Origin: an uncultured Ruminococcus sp.
Lineage (GTDB): Bacteria > Bacillota > Clostridia > Lachnospirales > Lachnospiraceae
Length of the DNA: 64,000 nucleotides
Assembly (NCBI GenBank): GCA_900544395.1
Contig: UQVC01000013.1
Span: forward strand, 4,260 to 68,259
Direction: 5' to 3'
The notes beneath the pieces are model-generated. The model did not search any database. It saw only the letters and a list, made by a program, of their open reading frames with translations, and was not told the origin of the DNA. Below are positions 29,403-38,645 of this stretch, in pieces (within the stretch, counting starts at the first letter, position 1; each line of letters opens with the position of its first letter). The position numbers were made by a program, and so were the translations under genes.

Positions 29403-30143
29403 TTATTCATACCGCACAATTTCCCGCTTCAGCCTCTGCATGATTTTCTTCTCCAATCGGGAAATATAAGACTGGGAAATCCCCAGTATATCTGCTACTT
29501 CTTTCTGCGTCTTTTCTTCCCCCTCCGGATTATCCAGACCAAATCTCATCTGTACGATCATCTTTTCCCTGCTGGAAAGCTGATTGATCGCACGCACCAG
29601 GAGTTTTCGCTCTGCTTCGGTTTCCAGATCCCGGTAAATCGTATCCTCCTCGGTTCCTAAAATATCCGACAGTAACAATTCATTCCCATCCCAGTCCACA
29701 TTCAGTGGTTCATCAATTGAAACTTCCATTTTGGTTTTGCTGTTTCTTCTCAAATACATCAGGATTTCATTTTCAATACATCTGGATGCATATGTAGCAA
29801 GTTTAATTTTTTTCGTTGGATTAAATGTATTGATCGCTTTGATCAATCCTATCGTTCCAATGGAAATCAAATCTTCCACCCCGACACCTGTATTGTCAAA
29901 TTTTTTCGCAATGTATACCACCAGACGAAGATTGTGCTCGATCAGCATTTTCTTTGCCTCCTGATCATACTCTGAGCCAAGTCTTCGGATTACTTCGGTT
30001 TCCCGTTCACTTTCCAAAGGTGCCGGCAGCACTTCCGATCCACCGATATAATGCACCTCTTTCTGTCCGGGAAACAACAATCCCTTTAAACTTGGCACTA
30101 CTTTCAATTTAAACTGCTGCGGCATTGCGACTTTTACAACCAT
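29403..30143 (-). CDS. sigE: Mother-cell sigma factor SigE (pro-SigE)
   Basis: A 246-residue early mother-cell sigma factor. It has an N-terminal pro-sequence of about 25-30 residues (KLKVVPSLKGLLFPGQKEVHYIGGSE) that SpoIIGA would remove. Region 2 (HNLRLVVYIAKKFDNTGVGV, EDLISIGTIGLIKAINTFNP) and region 4 (KTQKEVADILGISQSYISRL) are complete. AGGAGG precedes the ATG at 30143, and the gene overlaps the spoIIGA end by 35 bp, giving coupled translation of sigma factor and its activating protease. Confidence 0.96.
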   Translation of the reverse strand: MVVKVAMPQQFKLKVVPSLKGLLFPGQKEVHYIGGSEVLPAPLESERETEVIRRLGSEYDQEAKKMLIEHNLRLVVYIAKKFDNTGVGVEDLISIGTIGLIKAINTFNPTKKIKLATYASRCIENEILMYLRRNSKTKMEVSIDEPLNVDWDGNELLLSDILGTEEDTIYRDLETEAERKLLVRAINQLSSREKMIVQMRFGLDNPEGEEKTQKEVADILGISQSYISRLEKKIMQRLKREIVRYE

Positions 30144-30924
30144 TTTCTTTTCCTCCTATTATTTCCGGGTTGATGATCATCTGATATCTCCCCTGTTCTG
30201 ATAATTGTTCTTCACATATTCCAACCAACGGATGTTCAATCCAGAACTTACATTCCTGCTCAATATACATTTTTTTCAGTTCGTAAATCGGCATCATACC
30301 ATGTCCTCCTATGGTATGATACGGAATCTCATCCCTTGCTTCTGTCTGATCAAGCAATCTCAAAGCGGCTCTTTTTTCCAGAACGCAAACCGGTCTTTTA
30401 CTTCTGGGATCCGTCAGAACATTCCCCGTATCCCAAAGTGCCTGCACCGTACAGGATCGCTTTTCTGTATATAGCGTGACATAGCAGATATTCTGTTGAT
30501 ACTCCCGTAAGTTTGACAAAAAACTCCAGATGAACCGGATTCCATAAAAGCAGGCTACTGCTGTTCCAAAATAGAAACTCACACTTTTTACATAAGGTTT
30601 CAGCATTCCCAAGACTCCTCCGAATAGTATGGACACAAAATACAATAGAATATATGCTCTTAAAAACTCACCGAGCCCATCCAGCTGAATCCCCATCCAC
30701 AACATTGCCGGTCCTGCCAGCAAATGAAGGACTAAAAGCTGTGCCCCTCCCACTGGCAGCCATGTCATCAACACACAGGAAACTCCTGCGCCAAACGCTC
30801 CTGCCCCGAACACCCGCCCGGTATTGCCTCGCTTTTTCATCAATCCCTTCACAGACAATAACACAAGCGAATCCATCATAAAATTCGCCAAAAACATGAC
30901 ATCTATGTATACTTCACAGTACAT
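30109..30924 (-). CDS. spoIIGA: Pro-SigE processing peptidase SpoIIGA
   Basis: A 271-residue membrane aspartic protease that activates pro-SigE when signalled by the forespore. Five hydrophobic segments occupy the first 150 residues, starting YIDVMFLANFMMDSLVLLSV, and the cytoplasmic domain carries the active-site motif LWDTGNVLTDP at about residue 165. The start at 30924 follows AGAGGAGGG and gives MYCEVYIDV. The upstream region has Spo0A-type control signals. It is coupled to sigE. Confidence 0.94.
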   Translation of the reverse strand: MYCEVYIDVMFLANFMMDSLVLLSVKGLMKKRGNTGRVFGAGAFGAGVSCVLMTWLPVGGAQLLVLHLLAGPAMLWMGIQLDGLGEFLRAYILLYFVSILFGGVLGMLKPYVKSVSFYFGTAVACFYGIRFIWSFLSNLREYQQNICYVTLYTEKRSCTVQALWDTGNVLTDPRSKRPVCVLEKRAALRLLDQTEARDEIPYHTIGGHGMMPIYELKKMYIEQECKFWIEHPLVGICEEQLSEQGRYQMIINPEIIGGKENGCKSRNAAAV

Positions 30925-30971
30925 ACCGCCCTCCTCTTTTTCGTTGGTATCATGACATTCAAACAAACTTT

Positions 30972-31004
30972 ATTATAATCTCGATCTTTTTGAAATTTTG
31001 TCAG
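30972..31004 (-). promoter_or_regulatory. Spo0A-type spoIIG promoter with long spacer
   Basis: Minus strand CTGACA, 21 bp, TATAAT. The spacer is too long for ordinary SigA use but resembles the 22-bp spacing of the Bacillus spoIIG promoter, which needs Spo0A~P. Confidence 0.6.
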
Positions 31005-31028
31005 AAACTGACAGAGAAACAGACTTTA

Positions 31029-31037
31029 TTTCGACAA
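31029..31037 (-). promoter_or_regulatory. Spo0A box upstream of spoIIGA
   Basis: ttgtcgaaa on the minus strand contains the exact 0A core TGTCGAA, 25 bp upstream of the -35 box. A degenerate copy (ttttgtcagaaa) on the other strand overlaps the -35 box at 30997-31008. Confidence 0.6.
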
Positions 31038-31053
31038 CATCTGTTTTGAACTG

Positions 31054-31086
31054 AAAAAAGGACAGACTTCCTATCGAAATCTGTCC
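31054..31086 (-). terminator. Intrinsic terminator after ftsZ
   Basis: Minus strand ggacaga/tctgtcc arms followed by six T, 15 bp after the ftsZ stop. Confidence 0.85.
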
Positions 31087-31100
31087 CTGAATAATTATTG

Positions 31101-32273
31101 TTATTTTTTGAAGAAGTCCGGAATCTTAATGGACTGTTCTTTGACTGTACTTGTCGGTACTCTGCCCTGTCCCTGCAAAGTCGGGATTGTAGAACTTCCG
31201 GACGTACGTCCTGCATTATACTCTGTACCAGCTGTTCTTGGATACTTGTCTGCATTCGGAAGAATAGATCCCATCTTCTGCTGTCCTTCCAGTCTTGCTT
31301 TTAATTTGGATGCGCTTCCTCCTACATTGTGAAGACCTGTTGCAATAACTGTGATCGTAGCTTCATCAGATCTTGTATCATCATACATTGCACCAAAGAT
31401 AATATTCGCATTCTCTCCGGCAAGTTCCTGTACATAATCTGCTGCATCAGATGCATCCATAAGTGTAATATCACCGGAAATATTGATGATAACGTGAGAT
31501 GCTCCCTGGATGGTGGTCTCAAGCAACGGACTTGCAACAGCCTGTTTCACTGCCTCAAGAGCCTTATCATCACCGCGTCCTTCACCGATACCGATGTGCG
31601 CGATTCCCTTATCTTTCATAACAGTCTGGATATCTGCAAAGTCAAGGTTGATCAGAGATGGTACGTTGATCAGATCTGTAATACCCTGAATCCCCTGCTG
31701 AAGAACCTCGTCCGCTTTCTTCAGCGCTTCCGGCATTGTGGTTCTGCGATCTACGACTTCCAGAAGTTTATCATTTGGAATCACGATCATGGTATCTACA
31801 TTTTCTTTTAATTTATCAATACCTGCCAGCGCATTTGCCATCCTTGTGCGAGACTCAAAACGGAATGGCTTTGTCACAACTGCAACTGTCAATGCACCCT
31901 GCTCTTTTGCAATACGTGCAACTACCGGAGCTGCTCCTGTTCCTGTTCCACCGCCCATTCCACAGGTAACGAATACCATATCTGCACCTTTGAGTGCTGC
32001 GGAAATCTCTTCTGCACTTTCTTCTGCTGCCTTTTCTCCTACTTCCGGCTGTGCACCTGCACCAAGTCCTTTTGTAAGCTTTTCACCAATCTGCATCAAT
32101 GTTGGTGCTTTGCATAACTGCAGCGCCTGCTTATCTGTATTCACTGCTATAAATTCTACACCTGCAATCTGCTCGTCGATCATGCGGTTTACTGCGTTGT
32201 TTCCGCCTCCGCCGACTCCGACAACAATAATTCTTGCAGCTGCTTCTGATTCATTCGTCTTAATCTCTAACAA
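31101..32273 (-). CDS. ftsZ: Cell division GTPase FtsZ
   Basis: A 390-residue tubulin homologue that forms the division ring. GTP-binding VGVGGGGNNAVNRM, the tubulin signature GMGGGTGTGAAPVVA, NVDTMIVIPNDKLL and the C-terminal peptide IKIPDFFKK that binds FtsA/SepF are present. The start is taken as TTG at 32273 because AAGGAGGA lies seven bases before it; the only upstream in-frame ATG (32303) has no ribosome site and the AAGGAGG would lie inside the coding region. Its own promoter lies upstream, separate from the ftsQ end. Confidence 0.95.
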   Translation of the reverse strand: MLEIKTNESEAAARIIVVGVGGGGNNAVNRMIDEQIAGVEFIAVNTDKQALQLCKAPTLMQIGEKLTKGLGAGAQPEVGEKAAEESAEEISAALKGADMVFVTCGMGGGTGTGAAPVVARIAKEQGALTVAVVTKPFRFESRTRMANALAGIDKLKENVDTMIVIPNDKLLEVVDRRTTMPEALKKADEVLQQGIQGITDLINVPSLINLDFADIQTVMKDKGIAHIGIGEGRGDDKALEAVKQAVASPLLETTIQGASHVIINISGDITLMDASDAADYVQELAGENANIIFGAMYDDTRSDEATITVIATGLHNVGGSASKLKARLEGQQKMGSILPNADKYPRTAGTEYNAGRTSGSSTIPTLQGQGRVPTSTVKEQSIKIPDFFKK

Positions 32274-32387
32274 GGGTAGTTCCTCCTTCGTCGTCCTATT
32301 CATCTTATTTTATACATCCCAGACTGGACAAACTTTTTCGTTGTCCGAACATCGTAATATGTATGAACAATAGAATTCAATAAGTAT

Positions 32388-32416
32388 ATAATATAGTCTT
32401 TCTCCTAAATAATCAA
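32388..32416 (-). promoter_or_regulatory. SigA-type promoter of ftsZ
   Basis: Minus strand TTGATT, 17 bp, TATTAT in the ftsQ-ftsZ gap. The roughly 110-base leader includes a hairpin (ggacaa/ttgtcc) around 32333-32346. Confidence 0.6.
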
Positions 32417-32449
32417 TAGATTTTTGTGGATTTTCTGTTTTTTTTATTT

Positions 32450-33367
32450 TTATTCAAGGGATCCGGAAGCATTAAAATCCGGCATTCCTTCTTCCTGCTG
32501 TATCTCTCCCTGGGTTCCTGTCTGTTCTTCCGGTTTCGGTTCAGATCCTTCCTGCAGAGATTCTCCTGCATCAGATGTCTCTTGCGTTTTCTCTGACGGA
32601 TCCGTGTTCTCCGGACTTCCCGCTTCTCCTTCTGCCTGTTCTGGAACAAAACGGACAGCACTGCCTGCCGTCTCATAATTTTCCAGATGAAGAATCCCTG
32701 CCTGCCCTGCATAGTTCTCATTTAATTTTTCCAGGATCGGACGGATCTGTGCAACCTTCATCTCATAATTTCCTTTTCCCAGCCACACCGTGACCACTCC
32801 AAAGGTCAAATTGATCCCCCCATCCTGACAGATCAGACGATCCGAATCCAGTTCATATTTCTTCAGAAGCCTGGTCACTTCTACGATGCGCTCAAAAATT
32901 TTCTTTTCTGTCACCGGAAGCTTTTGGTTCATTTTCACTTTGGCTTCCTGAAGCTCCAGTCCTTCAATAAATGGAGCTCCGGGGATCAGCTCTGTCGTTT
33001 TCAGCACAGCCGTTCCTTCCTGATCAAAATACACCAGTTCTCCCTGATAATCGAAATATCCAAGAAATTCTTTTTCCTTTACCTGCATGGTCACGGTCCA
33101 CGGGTTTTTCACGGAGACTTTCACGGATTCTATTGCTGCCGGTTTTGTTACATCCTCTTGATTGTATTTCCACCAGATATAAAGGGAATTAAATGCATAT
33201 TTGTCTTTCTGTATCCATTCTACTAATTCTTTCTCCTGACAATACCGGTTCCCTGTCACTTCTATTTTTTTTGTCTGAAACAGAAGAAATCCGGCAAAAA
33301 ACAAGATCAGAACTGATAACACTGTGATCAGCGCTGCCATCCGGATTTTCTTTCTCTTTTGCTGCAT
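32450..33367 (-). CDS. ftsQ: Cell division protein FtsQ/DivIB
   Basis: A 305-residue single-pass membrane protein of the divisome. A short basic cytoplasmic tail and one span (MAALITVLSVLILFFAGFLL) are followed by a POTRA domain (IEVTGNRYCQEKELVEWIQK), the FtsQ/DivIB beta domain (about 90-235) and a Pro/Glu/Ser-rich acidic tail of 70 residues. AGGAGGAGG precedes the ATG. It lies 26 bp after ftsW and is the last gene before the separate ftsZ promoter. Confidence 0.9.
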   Translation of the reverse strand: MQQKRKKIRMAALITVLSVLILFFAGFLLFQTKKIEVTGNRYCQEKELVEWIQKDKYAFNSLYIWWKYNQEDVTKPAAIESVKVSVKNPWTVTMQVKEKEFLGYFDYQGELVYFDQEGTAVLKTTELIPGAPFIEGLELQEAKVKMNQKLPVTEKKIFERIVEVTRLLKKYELDSDRLICQDGGINLTFGVVTVWLGKGNYEMKVAQIRPILEKLNENYAGQAGILHLENYETAGSAVRFVPEQAEGEAGSPENTDPSEKTQETSDAGESLQEGSEPKPEEQTGTQGEIQQEEGMPDFNASGSLE

Positions 33368-33393
33368 CCATCCTCCTCCTTTTCTTCTTAACT

Positions 33394-34479
33394 CTATTCT
33401 GCCTGATTCGACACACTCAATACAAGCCCCATTTCCAGCAGTAAAAACACAACGGATGTCCCTCCGTAACTGATAAACGGAAGCGTGATCCCCGTATTCG
33501 GGATACTGTTTGTAACTACTGCAATGTTTAAGATTACCTGGATCATCATATGAGCCATGGCTCCGGTTGCGATCAAAGCTCCTGTCAGATCCTTTGCACT
33601 GGTTGCGATCACAAAGAAACGCCAGATCAAAATCAAGAACAGTCCGATCACCAGGCTGGCTCCCATCAGTCCCAGCTCTTCACAAATGATAGAAAATATC
33701 ATATCATTTTGTGCTTCCGGCAAAAAGCCGAGTTTTTGTACACTGTTTCCCAATCCTCTTCCAAACAGCCCGCCGGAGCCAATAGCATACAGCCCCTGCA
33801 ACGTCTGATACCCTTTTTCATACTGCTCCGGATGTCTCCAGATCGCCAGACGTTCCAGGCGATAACTCTCCAAAGCCAGAAAAATTCCAAGAAATCCTGC
33901 TGCCGCTGCGCCCATGACCAGAAACTGCGCATATTTAGGACTTGCCACAAAAATCAATGCCGCTGCGATTCCCAAAATGATAATTGCGGTACTCAGATTG
34001 CTCGCTCCGACTAACCCTACCACAGGCAGTACCGGGATCATCACCTTCACCAGAGTTCGAAATTTTGCCATTTTTCTAGCCTGATCTGAAATCACACAGG
34101 AAAGATACAAGATTACTGCAACTTTGGCAAATTCCGATGGCTGAAAAGAAATGGGTCCCAAAGAAAGCCATCTTTTGGACCCATTATACTCATCTCCTAT
34201 GAACATGACTGCCACCGACAGTCCGATTGCCGCCACATATCCCAATTTAGCAAAAGGGATCCATCTGTGGTAATCGATCCTTGCCACAAAAAACATACCC
34301 GCCATTCCGAGAATTGTGGCAAATCCCTGCTTTTTCAGGTAATAAAACGAGTCATGAAACTTCACCTGTCCATTATAAGAACTGGTACTATATAAAAGGA
34401 TCAGTCCAATCCCTGCCAGGAGCCATACTGTCACAAATAGTGTCACATCATAACGATGCTTCTTTTGAAGACGCTTCAA
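33394..34479 (-). CDS. ftsW: FtsW/SpoVE peptidoglycan glycosyltransferase
   Basis: A 361-residue SEDS-family protein with about ten membrane spans that polymerises lipid II at the septum or spore cortex. Family motifs are GSKRWLSLGPISFQPSEFAK, GYQTLQGLYAIGSGGLFGRG, FLPEAQNDMIFSIICEELG and the C-terminal FISYGGTSVVFLLLEMGLVL. The start is TTG at 34479 after AGAGGTGA, 14 bp from murD. Being inside the murD-ftsQ segment, it could serve as spoVE. A second paralogue is at 44223-45443. Confidence 0.92.
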   Translation of the reverse strand: MKRLQKKHRYDVTLFVTVWLLAGIGLILLYSTSSYNGQVKFHDSFYYLKKQGFATILGMAGMFFVARIDYHRWIPFAKLGYVAAIGLSVAVMFIGDEYNGSKRWLSLGPISFQPSEFAKVAVILYLSCVISDQARKMAKFRTLVKVMIPVLPVVGLVGASNLSTAIIILGIAAALIFVASPKYAQFLVMGAAAAGFLGIFLALESYRLERLAIWRHPEQYEKGYQTLQGLYAIGSGGLFGRGLGNSVQKLGFLPEAQNDMIFSIICEELGLMGASLVIGLFLILIWRFFVIATSAKDLTGALIATGAMAHMMIQVILNIAVVTNSIPNTGITLPFISYGGTSVVFLLLEMGLVLSVSNQAE

Positions 34480-34493
34480 TACAGATTCACCTC

Positions 34494-35852
34494 TTATAAT
34501 TGATTTACAAGTTCTTTGAATTTATCTCCACGTTCTTCATAATTTTTAAACATGCCCCAACTGGCACATGCAGGCGAAAGTAAGACTGCATCCCCTGGTT
34601 TTGCGTACTGTACACACACTTCCACAGCTTCTTCCAGTGTATCCACCAGAACTGTATCTGTGAATCCCAGTTTTTGAGCCGTCTCATTAATCTTGTCTCT
34701 GGTTGCACCTAAGAGAACCAGTTTTTTTACTTTCCCGTCAAAAGACCGGATCCATTCTTCATAAGAAGAATCCTTGTCATATCCGCCTCCGATCAGAAGC
34801 GTTGGACGGTTCATCGCCTGGATTCCCTTGATCGCCGCGTCCGGATTCGTGCCTTTGGAATCATTGTAATATGCAACTTGATTCTTTTCTGCCACAAATT
34901 CAATCCGGTGTTCTACTGCCGTAAATTCCCGGATCGTCTTTTGGATCTGTTCCATCGGAACTCCATAAGCTGCTGCCATTGCAACTGCCGCCATTACATT
35001 TTCATAATTATGCATTCCCAACAGCTTTAATTCATCCACATGGCAAACTTTTACCGGTTCTTCCTGACAGTAGATAATCTCGCCGTCTTCCAGCCAGATT
35101 CCTTTCTCCAGCTTTCTCTGGCTGGAAAAATAAAGAACCTGTGCCCGGATCTGCTCTCCAAAACTTCTGGTCACAGGATCTTCAAAATTTAACACGCAAA
35201 AATCTTCTTCTGTCTGATTCTTTGCGATCTGTTCTTTTGCTTCAATATAGGCTTCCATCGTATGATGGCGGTTCAGATGATCCGGTGTGATATTTAAGAT
35301 GGCACTGACTTTTGGCCGAAATGTATGAACAGTCTCAAGCTGAAAACTGCTCATCTCTGCCACGATCACCGAATCCTTTCTGGTCTCAGATACTACACTG
35401 GTGTATGGATTCCCGATATTGCCAACCACAAAAGCGGATTCTTTTGCCTGCTTCATGATCGCACCAAGAAGCGCCGTCGTTGTTGTCTTCCCGTTCGTTC
35501 CTGTAATCGCCAGTACCTCGCCTTTTCCAAGAACATAGGCCAGTTCGATCTCTCCCCAGATTGGAATGCCTGCTTTTCGCATCTCTTCTACAACGGGCAG
35601 ATCCGTTGGCACACCAGGACTGATCACGGTCAGATCCAGCGTATCTATCACCTGGTGTTTTAACTCACCTAAGATGACTTCCACCTCACCGTCTGCCCGA
35701 TTCCGAATCTCCTGCCGGATTGCCTGTGCATCAAGCGCTGCATTGCCGTCATACAAGACCACCTCAGCCTCTTTTTCTAACAGAAGCGCTGCTGCTGCAA
35801 TCCCACTGATTCCGGATCCAAACACCAGAACTTTTTTCCCTTTGATTTCCAT
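34494..35852 (-). CDS. murD: UDP-N-acetylmuramoylalanine-D-glutamate ligase
   Basis: Adds D-Glu to UDP-MurNAc-Ala in the cytoplasm. 452 residues with the three Mur ligase domains: N-terminal Rossmann (VLVFGSGISGIAAAALLLEK), the ATP loop AITGTNGKTTTTALLG at about 115, ILNITPDHLNRH, and a C-terminal domain with YYNDSKGTNPDAAIKGIQ. The start is four bases after the mraY stop, and its GGGGG ribosome site lies inside the mraY end. Confidence 0.95.
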   Translation of the reverse strand: MEIKGKKVLVFGSGISGIAAAALLLEKEAEVVLYDGNAALDAQAIRQEIRNRADGEVEVILGELKHQVIDTLDLTVISPGVPTDLPVVEEMRKAGIPIWGEIELAYVLGKGEVLAITGTNGKTTTTALLGAIMKQAKESAFVVGNIGNPYTSVVSETRKDSVIVAEMSSFQLETVHTFRPKVSAILNITPDHLNRHHTMEAYIEAKEQIAKNQTEEDFCVLNFEDPVTRSFGEQIRAQVLYFSSQRKLEKGIWLEDGEIIYCQEEPVKVCHVDELKLLGMHNYENVMAAVAMAAAYGVPMEQIQKTIREFTAVEHRIEFVAEKNQVAYYNDSKGTNPDAAIKGIQAMNRPTLLIGGGYDKDSSYEEWIRSFDGKVKKLVLLGATRDKINETAQKLGFTDTVLVDTLEEAVEVCVQYAKPGDAVLLSPACASWGMFKNYEERGDKFKELVNQL

Positions 35853-35856
35853 CTAA

Positions 35857-36813
35857 CTATACCCCCATTAATGCGACCAGACAAAGCAGCGCTGTCACAA
35901 TGGAAAAAACTGCCACAACTCTTGTCTCTGACCAGCCACATAATTCAAAATGATGATGGATCGGCGCCATCTTAAAAAATCGTTTTCCGCCGGTCTTTTT
36001 AAAATATGTAACCTGGATCATCACAGATGCCACTTCTACCAGATAGATCAGACCTACAATGATCAAAAACAGCGGCATCTGCATCATATAAGCTGTCCCT
36101 GCTGCAAATCCGCCAAGCGCCAGAGACCCTGTATCTCCCATAAACACTTTGGCTGGATACACATTAAACAACAGAAATCCCATCAGCGCACCAACAACCG
36201 CACAGGTGATCGGCTCGATCCCGCTCTTGGTCCCAATCGCCACCACCGTAAAAAAGGTTGCTACTAAAACCGTTACGCTGGACGCAAGACCATCCAGCCC
36301 GTCTGTAAAATTCGTTCCGTTCACTGTTCCGATCACAGCAACAAACAGCAGCGGAACTGCCAGCCAGCCGATATCCCAGTATTTTCCTCCGGAAAATGGG
36401 ATCAGCATAGTCATTGGGATCTCTGCAATTTTAAATACATAATATGCAAACACTGCCGTCACAACAATCTGAAGCGCCATCTTCTGCTTTGGAAACAATC
36501 CGTCAGAACGCTTCATCACAACCTTCAGATAATCATCCAGAAATCCGATCAGACCAAACCCGATGGTCAGAAAAAGTACCGGAAGGATCTTGGGATAATC
36601 TTTCACATACAGAAGCGATGTTATGATCACACTGACAAGAATGATCACTCCACCCATAGTCGGAGTTCCCGCTTTTTTCAAATGAGACTGTACCCCTTCC
36701 TCCCGTTCGGTCTGTCCCATTTTCAGTTTTCTAAGAAATGGTATTACGATCGGCCCAAGCACCAGGCTTAATGCAAACGATACTAATACCGGTATTACTA
36801 CATGATAACTCAT
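35857..36813 (-). CDS. mraY: Phospho-MurNAc-pentapeptide translocase
   Basis: Makes lipid I at the membrane from UDP-MurNAc-pentapeptide and undecaprenyl phosphate. 318 residues, ten spans. TPTMGGVIILV, GFLDDYLKVV, NFTDGLDGLAS, VFMGDTGSLALGG and the histidine motif APIHHHFELCGWSE are all intact. GAGGTGGAAG precedes the ATG. murF, usually next to mraY, is absent here. Confidence 0.95.
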   Translation of the reverse strand: MSYHVVIPVLVSFALSLVLGPIVIPFLRKLKMGQTEREEGVQSHLKKAGTPTMGGVIILVSVIITSLLYVKDYPKILPVLFLTIGFGLIGFLDDYLKVVMKRSDGLFPKQKMALQIVVTAVFAYYVFKIAEIPMTMLIPFSGGKYWDIGWLAVPLLFVAVIGTVNGTNFTDGLDGLASSVTVLVATFFTVVAIGTKSGIEPITCAVVGALMGFLLFNVYPAKVFMGDTGSLALGGFAAGTAYMMQMPLFLIIVGLIYLVEVASVMIQVTYFKKTGGKRFFKMAPIHHHFELCGWSETRVVAVFSIVTALLCLVALMGV

Positions 36814-36868
36814 ACTTCCACCTCTTCATCTCTTTTGTTTCAATATCTTATTTAGTATACCGCATTCC

Positions 36869-38584
36869 CTATTGTTTTTCAATCCCGAGATATGGGAGGA
36901 CATTGTCAAAGATGCTTCGCAAAACCGGTGCAGCAATCGTACCTCCGTAGTAAATCCCTTTGGGATCATGAATAACTACCATTCCCAAAATCTGCGGATC
37001 GTCAGCCGGTGCAAATCCGATAAACGAAGAAATATAACGGTTGGCACTCCTTGGAAGCGTCTGGGAGGTTGCTGTTTTTCCTCCAATCGAATACCCTTCG
37101 ATAAATGCATTTTTACCGGAACCATTTGCCACTACACCTTCCAGAAGACTCTGCATCGTCTCGGATGTCTTGCGGGACACAATTTTCGTTTTCTTTGGAT
37201 AAGATAATGTTTCCAGCGCCTCTCCATCCCTGCTTAAAACTGCCTTTCCCAAATGCGGGGTCACCCGTGTCCCTCCATTGATAATGGAACTGACAGTCGT
37301 TGCCATCTGAATGGGTGTCACCTGAAAAGACTGTCCGAAACTGATGGTCGCAAGTTCTACCAGTCCAATGTCTTCTACTTTGTGCATGATCGTTCCGGCC
37401 TCTCCCGGCAGATCCACTCCTGTTTGTTCCAGAAGGCCGAATTGCCGAAAATACTGGTAAAATTTTTCTGCCCCAAGCCGGAGTCCGATATCAATAAATA
37501 CCGGGTTGCAGGAATTTTGAATTCCCTGCACAAACGTTTCGCTCCCATGCCCGCCTGCTTTGTGACACCGGATCCTTCTGTCTTCCACCATCCGATACCC
37601 GGGGCAGGAAAACGTATCCTCCAACGTCACAACCCCTTCTTCCAGACATGCGGCAGAAGTAATGATCTTAAACGTAGATCCCGGCTCATAGGTATCATTG
37701 ATACAGCCATTTCTCCACATGGTATTTAATGCATCCTGCAAGTCCTTTCCTGTTTTTTCTTCTCCTGTATTTAAGGTAAACGGATCATTCAAATGAAATT
37801 CCGGCACATTGACCATAGATAAAATTTCTCCATTTTGCGGATTCATCAGCAAAACAGATACCCCATCCGCCTGTTTTTCCTGCATCACCTTCTCTGCTGC
37901 CTGCTCACAATATTTCTGAATATTGTAATCCAGCGTCACTTCCAATGTCTTGCCAGCCACCGGTTCGATCCGGTCTTCCGCCACTGCATCCAGTTCGATT
38001 CCTCTGGCATCCGTAGTCGTAAGGATGGTCCCGTTTTTTCCCTTCAGAACCTCTTCATATTTTACTTCCAGTCCGATGATTCCCTGGTTGTCTCCTCCGG
38101 TAAACCCCAGAACTTTCGATGCAAGCGTATCATACGGGTAATACCTTCTGTAATCCTCATCTACTTTTACACCATCCAGATTGTATGCACGAATTCTGTC
38201 TCCCACCTGTTTTTCTACATTTGTCTTTACCTTTTCCATGGAAGACACTTTTTCCACCCGTTTTCGCACTTCTGCTTCTTCCAGTTCCAGCTCCTTTGAT
38301 AACACATCGATCACCCGCTGCGGCTCTTCGATCTGATTGTGAATAACCGAAATTGTACAAACCGTCTTGTTTGTTGCCAGCACAACCTGATTTCTGTCCA
38401 CGATCTCACCCCTGGCCGCCTTGATCTCACGTTCTCTCTGATGCAGCGCTTCTGCCTTTTTCTGATAATATTCTGCATCAAATATCATCAGATATACCAG
38501 CCGCCCGATCAGTCCTGCCAATATCAGAAATGCCGTCAGAAAAACAATCAGGATTTTCTTTTTATGATACGTTTTATTTTTCAT
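36869..38584 (-). CDS. Class B penicillin-binding protein (FtsI/SpoVD-type) with KTA motif
   Basis: A 571-residue transpeptidase, one N-terminal span (ILIVFLTAFLILAGLIGRLV), dimerisation domain, then the catalytic domain with Ser303 in EPGSTFK, S358-C-N360 in QNSCNPV, and the third motif reading GGKTATSQT (K503-T504-A505) where the family has KTG. No PASTA domain. The start at 38584 gives MKNKTYHKKK; the ATG lies just behind a terminator hairpin whose 3' arm holds the only ribosome site (taagg). Which of the two tandem PBPs is FtsI and which SpoVD cannot be decided by sequence alone. Confidence 0.88.
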   Translation of the reverse strand: MKNKTYHKKKILIVFLTAFLILAGLIGRLVYLMIFDAEYYQKKAEALHQREREIKAARGEIVDRNQVVLATNKTVCTISVIHNQIEEPQRVIDVLSKELELEEAEVRKRVEKVSSMEKVKTNVEKQVGDRIRAYNLDGVKVDEDYRRYYPYDTLASKVLGFTGGDNQGIIGLEVKYEEVLKGKNGTILTTTDARGIELDAVAEDRIEPVAGKTLEVTLDYNIQKYCEQAAEKVMQEKQADGVSVLLMNPQNGEILSMVNVPEFHLNDPFTLNTGEEKTGKDLQDALNTMWRNGCINDTYEPGSTFKIITSAACLEEGVVTLEDTFSCPGYRMVEDRRIRCHKAGGHGSETFVQGIQNSCNPVFIDIGLRLGAEKFYQYFRQFGLLEQTGVDLPGEAGTIMHKVEDIGLVELATISFGQSFQVTPIQMATTVSSIINGGTRVTPHLGKAVLSRDGEALETLSYPKKTKIVSRKTSETMQSLLEGVVANGSGKNAFIEGYSIGGKTATSQTLPRSANRYISSFIGFAPADDPQILGMVVIHDPKGIYYGGTIAAPVLRSIFDNVLPYLGIEKQ

Positions 38585-38586
38585 AT

Positions 38587-38637
38587 AAAAAACCTTACAA
38601 AAGACTTTATATAGCATATTTTGTCTTCTGTAAGGTT
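38587..38637 (-). terminator. Terminator/attenuator hairpin between the two PBP genes
   Basis: Minus strand arms aaccttacagaagac/gtcttttgtaaggtt (15 pairs with one G-T), loop of 17 bases, then six T ending three bases before the downstream ATG. It follows the upstream PBP stop by 8 bases. Confidence 0.8.
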
Positions 38638-38645
38638 ATTCCTTT

